Positions 55,789 to 64,000 of a stretch of 64,000 bases of DNA are shown piece after piece. The notes below the pieces were generated by a model. That model was given only the letters and a program-made list of their open reading frames with translations. It was not told the origin of the DNA and made no database searches. Origin of the DNA: Oscillatoria acuminata PCC 6304. GTDB taxonomy: Bacteria; Cyanobacteriota; Cyanobacteriia; Cyanobacteriales; Laspinemataceae. The position numbers were made by a program, and so were the translations under genes. The stretch lies in NCBI RefSeq assembly GCF_000317105.1, contig NC_019693.1, forward strand, positions 992,001 through 1,056,000. The letters run 5' to 3'. Position 1 is the stretch's first letter, and every line of letters starts with the position of its first letter.

Positions 55789-56015
55789 AACTGGACCACC
55801 CTAAATAGAATTAAAATTAAATTGATTGGGAGTTTAACTCCTCCGCCTATTGTAGCAAATGCCAGAACCTCAGTCCGGTTGAACCAGACGATTGCTCGCC
55901 ATTGACCCGCCTGCGGGATGAGTTAAGCTATCATTATAACAATCTGCTCTCTTGCCTGTATGGATAGAGTCTAACCCTATCGCCGAAACACTCAGTGAAA
56001 GATGGAATCCATGAC

Positions 56016-56996
56016 ATGACTCGAACAGCGCATGACCAATTTGCCAAACAATATTTAGAGGAGTTATTAGCCTATCTTGGCCAAGTCCAAACCAGTCGAG
56101 ATATTCCCAGTGAAGTCCGACAAGTAGACGTTTATTTTGTCCCCAGCGACCCCCCCTCTACCGCACCAGAAACCCTAGGAATTCTAGCACAAATGGCCAC
56201 CACGGCTGGGTTATTTGAGGTGTTTAGAAACTCTCCGACCCCAGCAGAAATCCGAACTTGCCTACTCAAACTGTACTCCCTCCACAGCGACTTGTGGAGA
56301 CAAGCGCGACGGGAAAAGAAGTCCCTGGGGGAATCCGATTTACCCCGGTTATGGATTTTGTCCCCCTCCTGTTCTTCCAGACTGGTGAACGGGTTTGCTG
56401 CAGAAGTTGACCCTTCTGGGAACTGGATGAATGGGATGTATTTTATGTCAGAATTTCAGAGGACCGCATTGGTGGCGATCGACCAATTACCCATCAACCC
56501 GAATACCCTGTGGTTGAGAGTCCTAGGCCGAGGGACCACCCAACAACAAGCCATCCACGAATTACTGACCCTTAATATCTCGAATCCATTCCGCAACAAC
56601 TTGTTAGAATTCCTCTCCAACTGGCGCATCAATATCCAACTGAGGCAAAATCAAGATGAAGAGAATCAGGAGTTAATTATGAACTTATCACCCGCTTATT
56701 ACCAATGGCGAGAAGAGGCCGTCCTTCAAGGTCGCCAAGAAGGTCGTGAAGAAGGCCGTGAAGAAGGTCGTGAAGAAGGTCGTGAAGAAGGTCGCCAAGA
56801 GGGTCGCCAAGAAGGTCGTGAAGAAGAACGGAGGACCTTCATCGAAAACTCGTTCCGGGTCCGATTTGGGGAAATAGATGAGGAATTGTCCTCGACCATT
56901 CAACCCCTTTTACAGTTACCTGTGGAAGAGTTAACGCGGTTCGTTCTCACCCTGTCTCGGGATGAATTAGTGCAACGATTTGGAACAATGGGTTAA
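56016..56996 (+). CDS. Rpn/DUF4351-like protein with tandem (EEGR) repeat
   Basis: This 326-aa protein begins MTRTAHDQFAKQYLEELL, the start of a large cyanobacterial family related to Rpn recombination-promoting or PD-(D/E)xK nucleases. A charged repeat of EEGR/QEGR units (bases 56728-56830) links it to a C-terminal helical DUF4351-like part (LSSTIQPLLQLPVEELTRFVL). The catalytic nuclease residues are not certain here. The frame opens at 55995; ATG 56016 fits relatives. Confidence 0.75.
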   Translation: MTRTAHDQFAKQYLEELLAYLGQVQTSRDIPSEVRQVDVYFVPSDPPSTAPETLGILAQMATTAGLFEVFRNSPTPAEIRTCLLKLYSLHSDLWRQARREKKSLGESDLPRLWILSPSCSSRLVNGFAAEVDPSGNWMNGMYFMSEFQRTALVAIDQLPINPNTLWLRVLGRGTTQQQAIHELLTLNISNPFRNNLLEFLSNWRINIQLRQNQDEENQELIMNLSPAYYQWREEAVLQGRQEGREEGREEGREEGREEGRQEGRQEGREEERRTFIENSFRVRFGEIDEELSSTIQPLLQLPVEELTRFVLTLSRDELVQRFGTMG

Positions 56997-57091
56997 TCCA
57001 GTTAGCCGGTCTATATCCAGTCAATCCCTCGGGACAAGCGGTGAACTATCCCGAGGGATTGGCTGTAGCTAAAACCGCAGAACTGAGGGAC

Positions 57092-60000
57092 CTATTGTCG
57101 TGATAAAATGAGATTGAGGACGTTTAATTCATGAGAATTTAACAAATACTTATCAGAAAACATTTTAGCGCGCATTTGGTCTAAACTGTAGCTTCGGAAC
57201 AGTAAAAAAGGAAATTCTCGGTATTGGCGACCGATGGGTAAGGTGTTGTAGGCGGGATAGAGGGAGTGGAGGTAGCGCGAGAGTAAGGTTCTAAATTCTT
57301 GGCCTTCTTCTTCCTGGGGTTCTTCTTGGAAATACTCAGCGATCGCCTCTCCGGCAATGAAGTTAAACAATGGCATCAGATAATACTGGTCAGTGTTATT
57401 GCTATATTGTTCAAACCATTGAGTGCGAGTTGCTTTCCGGCGGAGTAATTCCACTAACTCAATTGCACCCCCACCTATGGCCGATCGCAGATTTTCAGGA
57501 TATTCCAGACTCTTACTCACGGCAAACATCTTTTTAATTAACCCATCGGTGGCATAGCGGCGAATCTGCTGTTCTAAGCGAATTTCATAACTTTCTTCTA
57601 ACCTTTGGTGAATCGGAACAATGAGTAAACTTCCCACCAGATGACCGGGTTCAATATTGCCTAGGTCTAAAAGTTGGTCGAGGCGGTTACAGTATTGGGT
57701 AAATTGGGTATTGAATTCTTCCCGTAAGGAAAGATAGGATTTTTGCATGGTTTCCTCGGTCCCCGTTTCATCCATTAAGATAAATTCGGCATGACTGAGA
57801 AGACCTTCCAAACTGGTAAAAATATCCAGTAAAATCCGATGACTGGGTTTCTGGCGATATTCAGTTTTGAGTTCTCGAATCAGGTGGGTAATTTGACCAC
57901 TTAAGGTCATTCCAGCGGTGGAAACGGATTTACCGCCAATGGGAATAATTAGACAATCTTTTCTCCCCAAGGGTCCGGAACCGAAAATCCGCGTCATCAT
58001 GGAAAGTTTCAGAATCAGCAAGATATTTAAGAGATTCAAGATGCTTTCTTGCATCGACAGTTGCCGTTCGGTTTCGTCATCCAGGGTGGGAAATTCGGGG
58101 TCGGTGGAGGGATAGTACACCGCGCGATCGCCTAAGTAAAATATCAGGGATTTCTCTTCTGTATCCAGGGTTTGCCGGACGCCATTTTCCTCATATTCTC
58201 CCCTGGCGCGATAAATCACCTGAATCACTTCCATGAGATTTTTCTCAATCTGAAACCGGGGAATCTCGACTAAAATATGTTTTGCTTTAGGAAAGGATAA
58301 TCCCCGACTAGCGGAGGAGGTCATAAACACGACTTTGACATCTTGTTTATAGGTCTGAATTCGCAGTTTCTCCGCCTCGCCGAGACTGGCATGAATTTCC
58401 AGATAATCCCTGTAGGGTTCAAATTGACCTCGGCGACGACGAAGGGTTTCTATGAGGTCCTGTAACCGTTTTTTATCCTGAATGTAAACCAGGATTTGAC
58501 TGGAATCCGGTGGCGTTAATAACTGATAGATATCTTCTGCAAGTCGAGTTTGCATCTTCTCGACTAAAGTGCGCTTTTCTGCTTGAAACAGATTGGAGGT
58601 GAATTTGACCGATTCGATAAAGATTTTATAAGTAATGTTCAACTCACTGGCGGGGTAGGAGTTGGTATTAATGGCACAAGCGCGTAATTGCTGAAACTGG
58701 AAAGTCTCGATAGTCAGAGGGTTTGGGGACTGTTTGGCAAGGCGAAAATAGATTTTATCGGGTTCGGGAGAGGGTTGAGATAAGTGTTGGGTAATCACGT
58801 CTTTGTCTACAATTGACGCATCCGCTACAATTACCTTGGTATTAAATCCATGTTCGGGGTTGGTGAGTTCATAGTCGTGCAAAAATTTACTGATGCCTTG
58901 CAAGAAGTGAACGCCGCTATCATCTCCGGTGATTTCATCAATCATAATAAATAGATGTTTGATGCGGTTCGAGATTTGGCGCATTTTGGCCGGGATGACT
59001 TCATTATCTCGTTGGTTGTAAGCACTTTTAAAAATGTGATTCAGATGTTTCAGGGTGGTTGTTCCGGGGGTGGTGACGCGCAAGGATTGGATTGAGACAG
59101 TGGCGAGGATTTGATTGGAGAATTGATCGGCGACTGCTGCATGAATGCCAGAACAAATACTGGAAAGCACTCCGGCGGTTTTTGTCCCGCGATCGCCAAT
59201 TTTGTCCGAGGCGATTTGATGTAATCGGGAGGACCGACGCTGACCCCTTGGCGATCGCAATTCCTGATCCGCAGGAATAAAATTGACCGCTTTGGCAGTA
59301 AATATATCTCGCCGGGAGTTGGTGTGATATCGAACCGTGGGAAATCCGCCGTTTTCCTGGATCATGACGGAGTTACTGGTGAGACACCAGAGGCGATCGT
59401 CACAGAGGTTTCCGGTGGATGGCGATTTGAACTTATCGATAATATCTAAATTGACTTGTTTCCGGGGACTGACATAGAGGAATAAGAACCCCTCGTCAAA
59501 ATGGGACTGCAAAAAATTGGCGATCGCGGTAGTTTTGCCAATTCCCGGATTTCCGGTTAAAAACAGATAAATCTCCTCAGAAGTCAGCGCCTTTTGAATC
59601 AGTTCCGCGTGTCCATTTCGCAGGGTCAATCCCGCCGGTAAACCCAAGGGAGTTGCCAACTCCTGGGGGAGAATTCCCACGGAGTTAAAAAACCCTTGAA
59701 TCCGTTCGTGATGAATTACTTCAGTGATACCCGGTCCGGTGAGGTTGGGTTGAGATAATTTGTCCACCAATAGTTGACCTTCGATAAAACTTTTGGCAGC
59801 ACTTCGCTGAATTTGCTTGAGGACATTTTTTCGCGCTGTTTTAATTTCTTGCTGTTTCGGTTCCTTCTTATAAATTTCGGCACAAGTTGCCAACAACTGG
59901 AGATTGTCGGGACGAAGGGAGATGGTTCCGATGTGGCGATCGCTATATCCCACCACATTGAAAACCAGGGAAGCAGATTCTGGCAAGAGGTGATACTCAT

Positions 60001-60805
60001 GCAAAAATCCATAGAAACTATGCGCGTAAGAACCGGCCTGAATTAATTTGGTACTTTCTTTATCCCGCCGTTTAAATGCCGTTAAATATTGCCGTAAATC
60101 TTTCGATAAATCCAAGTCTAACCCGGGACTGCTGCCGGTATCCAGACGCAACTTAGAAAAAACACTTTTCGACCGCAAGTACCCCAACTCTCCCCTCAGC
60201 ATTTGCCGCAAGACTTCCACCTCATCCAGGGGAACAATATCCTCGGCAGATTGCACGGAAAACACGGATAAATCCACACATAAAATCCGGAACTCCTGAC
60301 CATAGCGCAAGAACATCAAGGTATCAGACTGCAAAAACTCTCCCGCTTTCCCCTGTCCAGAATATTGATGAATAATCCGCTGAATTTGCCGGGAATCGAG
60401 GGTCTCAAACTGGGATAACACTTGGGTGAAATGTTCCGTAGAATCTTTCGGGGAAGTGCCAATGCTGTTGTCCCCGGCAAAACTGCATTGATAGTAGACA
60501 ATTTCGAGTTGACGTTTGAGGCGATCTTCCTGGGAGTTCAGATATTCCCGAAAGAAATTCAACCCAGAGAGAAACCCTTTTTGGATAAAAAAGCGACTCC
60601 ATTTTTCCAATATCTCGCGGTTCTGAGGTGCGATCGCCTCATGTTTTTCCGCCATCCGCTTGACCATCTTCGGTAACTTGAGTCCCTGCAAATCCTGGCG
60701 ATACAAGTCTCCAAAATGGTGTTTAATCTGATGGCGTTCCAGATAGGCCAAAATGCCAATATTAAACCCCACTTCAAACAATCGGCCTAATTCTTCTGCT
60801 ATCAT
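57092..60805 (-). CDS. Large helicase-like P-loop ATPase, family not recognised
   Basis: This 1237-aa protein is not assigned to a named family. Residues 1-400 are mostly helical without known motifs. A P-loop GNPGIGKTT lies at 418-426, Walker B HLFIMIDEIT at 617-626 with D623 and E624, and a motif III-like VIVADAS at 658-664. Helicase C-lobe features follow: ILVYIQDKKR (771-780), motif V FMTSSASRGLSFP (827-839) and motif VI QVIYRARG (862-869), the SF2 'Q..xRxxR' pattern. Residues 910-1237 are an unknown C-terminal domain. It lies downstream of another giant gene on the same strand. Defence, DNA repair or a phage-like role are all possible. Confidence 0.7.
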   Translation of the reverse strand: MIAEELGRLFEVGFNIGILAYLERHQIKHHFGDLYRQDLQGLKLPKMVKRMAEKHEAIAPQNREILEKWSRFFIQKGFLSGLNFFREYLNSQEDRLKRQLEIVYYQCSFAGDNSIGTSPKDSTEHFTQVLSQFETLDSRQIQRIIHQYSGQGKAGEFLQSDTLMFLRYGQEFRILCVDLSVFSVQSAEDIVPLDEVEVLRQMLRGELGYLRSKSVFSKLRLDTGSSPGLDLDLSKDLRQYLTAFKRRDKESTKLIQAGSYAHSFYGFLHEYHLLPESASLVFNVVGYSDRHIGTISLRPDNLQLLATCAEIYKKEPKQQEIKTARKNVLKQIQRSAAKSFIEGQLLVDKLSQPNLTGPGITEVIHHERIQGFFNSVGILPQELATPLGLPAGLTLRNGHAELIQKALTSEEIYLFLTGNPGIGKTTAIANFLQSHFDEGFLFLYVSPRKQVNLDIIDKFKSPSTGNLCDDRLWCLTSNSVMIQENGGFPTVRYHTNSRRDIFTAKAVNFIPADQELRSPRGQRRSSRLHQIASDKIGDRGTKTAGVLSSICSGIHAAVADQFSNQILATVSIQSLRVTTPGTTTLKHLNHIFKSAYNQRDNEVIPAKMRQISNRIKHLFIMIDEITGDDSGVHFLQGISKFLHDYELTNPEHGFNTKVIVADASIVDKDVITQHLSQPSPEPDKIYFRLAKQSPNPLTIETFQFQQLRACAINTNSYPASELNITYKIFIESVKFTSNLFQAEKRTLVEKMQTRLAEDIYQLLTPPDSSQILVYIQDKKRLQDLIETLRRRRGQFEPYRDYLEIHASLGEAEKLRIQTYKQDVKVVFMTSSASRGLSFPKAKHILVEIPRFQIEKNLMEVIQVIYRARGEYEENGVRQTLDTEEKSLIFYLGDRAVYYPSTDPEFPTLDDETERQLSMQESILNLLNILLILKLSMMTRIFGSGPLGRKDCLIIPIGGKSVSTAGMTLSGQITHLIRELKTEYRQKPSHRILLDIFTSLEGLLSHAEFILMDETGTEETMQKSYLSLREEFNTQFTQYCNRLDQLLDLGNIEPGHLVGSLLIVPIHQRLEESYEIRLEQQIRRYATDGLIKKMFAVSKSLEYPENLRSAIGGGAIELVELLRRKATRTQWFEQYSNNTDQYYLMPLFNFIAGEAIAEYFQEEPQEEEGQEFRTLLSRYLHSLYPAYNTLPIGRQYREFPFLLFRSYSLDQMRAKMFSDKYLLNSHELNVLNLILSRQ

Positions 60806-61162
60806 CTGCTTGATATTACTCCTGATAGTAATGTTTATATCCTCAACAACCGCTGGGGGTTAAAACCCCCAGCTAATAGCTAAAGTCGGTTAAAACCGAC
60901 TAAGTTTCGTCACTTATACCGGGATGTTTTTAGTCAACAACCGCTGGGGGTTAAAACCCCCAGCTAATAGCTAAAGTCGGTTAAAACCGACTAAGTTTCG
61001 CCACTTATCTCGTGATGTTTTTAGTCGGTTTTAACCGACTTGATTCGGTTAGGCGGGGGTTTAAACCCCCGCCGGGTGTCGCCATTTATCCCATGATATT
61101 TTTAGTCGGTTTTAACTGACTTAGAGGCGCTTCGCGAAGCGCCTCTACAGGACGCGAACGTT
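60806..61162. repeat. Palindrome-dense repeat array between the two large genes
   Basis: Two direct copies with a 91-bp period start at 60844 and 60935. Each has palindromes CTGGGGGTTAAAACCCCCAG and AGTCGGTTAAAACCGACT. More related hairpins follow: AGTCGGTTTTAACCGACT near 61023, GGCGGGGGTTTAAACCCCCG near 61053 and GAGGCGCTTCGCGAAGCGCC near 61124. It contains no ORF. Confidence 0.9.
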
Positions 61163-64000
61163 TTAACCTCTGCCGGGTGTTACCACTCTCCGCAAATCTA
61201 ACACTTTCTTAACCTCGGTCAAAAATGCTAAAGCATTAAACTCAACCCGTGGGGTCATTTGTTCAAAGATGGATAAGGCACCAATGGACTGTTCTCCAAT
61301 AATCGTCTCGTAAGGGTCTAACTTCAAAGTTTGGTCAGTTTTGCGATCAAAGCGGGAGAAGTGAAAGAGGGTCAAATATTGCAAAATGTCCCGTTTCAGA
61401 GAAGTGTCATAGATTAAATCTTGGCGAATGGATTGGTCATCCATGAATTGAGGATAATAGTCTCCTAATAAGGTGGAATAGGAAATCACCCCATTATAAA
61501 ACCGTTCCTCCGGTCGGCCAACACTGATGCCATTAAATAGGTTGAGAAAGACCACTGCTTGCTGTCGGGGGTCTTGCGCTAAACTGGTGAGTTGTTGAGT
61601 GTCTTGGACCACAAATGCGTTGACTTTGGGACCGCCTAATTTGCAGACGTAATATTTATCGAAAAAGATGGGATAAATTTTTAGATCTGGATGATTTTTC
61701 ATCAAGGCGGTGATCAGGGGAGGAGACATAAAATAGAGGTCTTCATCGCGATCGCCACGGGTGATATTTAGGGTACTGGTATAGGGTGCTTGTGCGACAT
61801 AGAGGATATGCCGATATCCTTGTTGATACAGTTGGTTGACGGTATCGATTAAAATAGGCGGTTCCCGATAGAGGCGACGCAGGGAGTAGTTATCGGAAAA
61901 GGTCTGGAGTCGTTCAATCTGGATGGTATCTGGTTGCGATCGCTGGATTCCAATGATTTCTCCGGTGACATTGGCAATCCGATTCTTCCGGTATTGAGGA
62001 TTCGTTGCAGCATCACTCTCTCGACTCGATACAATGGCGACTGCCAGTTTATCTAACTGCAATGGTGAGGTGCTTTCCATCACCCGAAAGGTTTTTGGTA
62101 ACACGGAGTAAAGAGACCTCAACCCATTTTCTAACCGATGGCGATTGAAGTTCTGCAACCGAATCCCTTGGGAATTGGACCGATATTGATGACTCAGCAA
62201 ATAGGACAACCCTTTACAGAGATTTGCTAAAAATTTCTCTGCGGGAAAGGGTCGTTCATGGGTTCCCTCATGGAGGCGGAGGAACGGAATGAACAAGTTT
62301 TTCGGTGCTTTTTCCAGGAGTAAATCAAAGCAAATATAAGCAAGAACTGTCCAAGTGAACCGATAAATAAAGGTCTGACTCGGATTCAATCCTCCGGGAT
62401 TCAAGCGCGTGTTATCATAATCCAACAGAATTAATGGCTGATTTCGGAATGTTGCTCGATACTGTTGCCAACAAATCCCCTGATTCGGGGTACAAACAAC
62501 GGCCAGCATCCGAATTCCAGCAATCTGATAATTCCAGGTAAATCTTTCTCGTTCAGTTTCCGGGAAATACCGGATATCTTCAATTTTGATACTCGCTTCG
62601 AGACGACAGAGTGCGGTGTTTTCCAGACCCGGTTTCTCAATGGTCACATATTTTAACTGCGCTTTGGGATTTCTTTCTATCTCGGGGTCTAAAAAATATC
62701 CCAGTAACGCGCTATTCACATCTTTCTGTAAAATCCCTTTTCTGAGGTTAATTTTTCGGGAGTAAGTCCGGGTGGGTAAAATTTTTTGTCGCTTGATAAC
62801 GTTTTGCAGCATCGATCGCAGGCGTTCAATTTTAATTCGGACATTACGTTTGTTCATCCCTCGGATAAACCCCGCAAAAATCCGCTGTTTTGCAACTTCA
62901 TCCGACCCGGATAAAACTGGCATCACCCGTTCATCAAACAGTGGCCAAGGGTCAAAGTTGCCTTCCTGATCCGGGTTATAATCAGGTTTTCCGGGATCGC
63001 AATCTGAGGCAAACACGAAATAATAAATAAACAGTCGAACTAATACTTTCCTGACAAAGGATTCCCGGCGAGTTTCATCGGCGATCGCCTCTTTATGTTC
63101 GTCCTTCTCTGGGTCCAGCAGCATCAAGTTATAATCCAAGACTTCCTGTCCAGCATGGGTTTGAACCGGACCGCCAAATTTAAGTTTCAGTCCAAAAATA
63201 AACTGCCGTTCCCCTCCTTCTCGGTCCGTATGTTCTCCTAAATTGCCATCAATGATGGGAATAATTGGCAGACAATCAAAGACCTCAGCGCGGGATAAGG
63301 CATCTCGATAATTAACCGTCACTCCCCCATAATTGACCTCAAAATCTCCATCGGCTTTTCCCGAGTCATTGATGTAATCGTCGATTGATCGTAAGCGGCG
63401 AATTAAATCATTTAGATAAATCATCCCGAGGGTATCGCTGGTTTCAATATGCTCGGCCAGATGCTCTAAATAGATGATTTTTGCTTCTTTCTTGAGCTTT
63501 CCCAGACTTTCTGTATCCACCAATTGCTGCAAATCATCAAAGTAAGAAAACTCGTCTTGGACTAACCCATCCAGAATGGCTAACAATTCTTGCTGCATCT
63601 CTTCATCATGGGGAGCAAGTTTAGTTGTAATATAGTTAGCAATTCCCTGGCGCAGGTCCGAGGAGAATCGGTCTACATTTTGCACCGAAAGGGTAATTTT
63701 ATGGAATTTCAGTCGAGATTCACTGCCAGGACGGTTGGTTTCTAGTCTGAGTTTTTCTTTTTGAAGGGGTGGAGAAGATTGATTAAAATTGAAGGTAAAT
63801 CCCAGTTGTCCGGTTGTTCCTTGGACCTGAGTTAACTCACGACTCATCTGGTCAACGGTCTGTGCGATCGCCTCCCCAGACCCCATTGTTTCCTGGAGAT
63901 GGCGTCGTAACTGGTCTTGAATTTGCTGAATTTGACCGCTAAACTGTTGCTGAATCCGTTCCGTAAATTTCACCGAGGCCGATCGCACCCCATTGGCGGA
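61163..64000 (-). CDS. Very large protein, partner of the helicase-like gene (runs off the window)
   Basis: At least 946 codons are open to the window edge, so the true start lies beyond base 64000; a GTG at 63988 is just one possible start. I recognise no named family. The visible N-terminus is helical and glutamine-rich (a likely coiled coil), followed by mixed alpha/beta regions. A segment near 61950-62050 reads KLAVAIVSSRES and is followed by HILYVAQAPYTSTLN. There are no membrane segments. It shares strand with the helicase-like gene 358 bp downstream, and the two probably work together. Confidence 0.65.
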   Translation of the reverse strand, partial: SANGVRSASVKFTERIQQQFSGQIQQIQDQLRRHLQETMGSGEAIAQTVDQMSRELTQVQGTTGQLGFTFNFNQSSPPLQKEKLRLETNRPGSESRLKFHKITLSVQNVDRFSSDLRQGIANYITTKLAPHDEEMQQELLAILDGLVQDEFSYFDDLQQLVDTESLGKLKKEAKIIYLEHLAEHIETSDTLGMIYLNDLIRRLRSIDDYINDSGKADGDFEVNYGGVTVNYRDALSRAEVFDCLPIIPIIDGNLGEHTDREGGERQFIFGLKLKFGGPVQTHAGQEVLDYNLMLLDPEKDEHKEAIADETRRESFVRKVLVRLFIYYFVFASDCDPGKPDYNPDQEGNFDPWPLFDERVMPVLSGSDEVAKQRIFAGFIRGMNKRNVRIKIERLRSMLQNVIKRQKILPTRTYSRKINLRKGILQKDVNSALLGYFLDPEIERNPKAQLKYVTIEKPGLENTALCRLEASIKIEDIRYFPETERERFTWNYQIAGIRMLAVVCTPNQGICWQQYRATFRNQPLILLDYDNTRLNPGGLNPSQTFIYRFTWTVLAYICFDLLLEKAPKNLFIPFLRLHEGTHERPFPAEKFLANLCKGLSYLLSHQYRSNSQGIRLQNFNRHRLENGLRSLYSVLPKTFRVMESTSPLQLDKLAVAIVSSRESDAATNPQYRKNRIANVTGEIIGIQRSQPDTIQIERLQTFSDNYSLRRLYREPPILIDTVNQLYQQGYRHILYVAQAPYTSTLNITRGDRDEDLYFMSPPLITALMKNHPDLKIYPIFFDKYYVCKLGGPKVNAFVVQDTQQLTSLAQDPRQQAVVFLNLFNGISVGRPEERFYNGVISYSTLLGDYYPQFMDDQSIRQDLIYDTSLKRDILQYLTLFHFSRFDRKTDQTLKLDPYETIIGEQSIGALSIFEQMTPRVEFNALAFLTEVKKVLDLRRVVTPGRG

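Noticed and set aside
56728-56830. Short-period repeats resembling a CRISPR or satellite
   Set aside because: They are in-frame EEGR/QEGR coding repeats inside a protein gene.
61900-62100. Piwi or RNase H-like similarity in the large edge protein
   Set aside because: KLAVAIVSSRES and the later strand order only loosely resemble a PIWI domain, and catalytic aspartates are not evident; not enough for a call.

Overview
The window comes from a cyanobacterium, most likely a filamentous Oscillatoriales-type genome (Oscillatoria/Laspinema-like). The evidence is the HIP1 octamer GCGATCGC throughout, photosystem I genes (psaF, psaJ), a Ycf37-type PSI assembly protein, the allophycocyanin operon apcABC, system II cytochrome c maturation genes (ccdA, ccs1) and many multidomain PAS/GAF kinases. 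I saw no rRNA or tRNA gene.

Layout. 1-5200: clpB 5' end, gloA, eno, argC and a Ycf52-like acetyltransferase, separated by repeat-rich gaps that include a MITE. 5.9-13.4 kb: an ACT protein, an alpha/beta hydrolase, then tsaD / psaF-psaJ / gmk-remA / rqcH. 13.4-18.5 kb: an accessory island with two BrnT/BrnA-type toxin-antitoxin pairs, a decayed copy of one antitoxin tail, an SbmA/BacA-like ABC exporter, an orphan nuclease toxin-immunity pair and many palindromic repeats. 18.5-29.9 kb: a GT4 glycosyltransferase, rpmI-rplT, an amino-acid binding protein, Ycf37, ComFB, a CHASE-PAS histidine kinase, DUF445, menG and a receiver-GAF regulator. 30.3-34.6 kb: ssb split by a group II intron, then four tandem Uma2 genes. 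34.7-44.9 kb: a 5'-nucleotidase-like protein, apcABC, ftsW, a fifth Uma2 gene, ccdA, ccs1, queF and a coiled-coil membrane protein. 46-57 kb: a PAS kinase, a REC-PAS-GGDEF-EAL protein, CHAD, a Crp/Fnr regulator, GGCT, SRAP and an Rpn-like protein. 57-64 kb: two very large minus-strand genes, a helicase-like ATPase and an unrecognised partner that runs off the window.

The most unusual system is the intron in ssb. It has clean group IIB boundaries, perfect EBS1/IBS1 and EBS2/IBS2 pairings, a 34-nt domain V and a bulged-A domain VI. Its only ORF is a miniature protein that joins the N-terminal RT-0 region of an intron-encoded protein to a maturase (domain X)-like C-terminus, with no catalytic reverse transcriptase between them. 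The host protein can be made only if the intron splices, so this looks like a splicing-only, non-mobile intron with a MatK-like reduced maturase. The helicase/large-protein pair at the right edge is the second candidate for an undescribed system; its function cannot be assigned from sequence reading alone.
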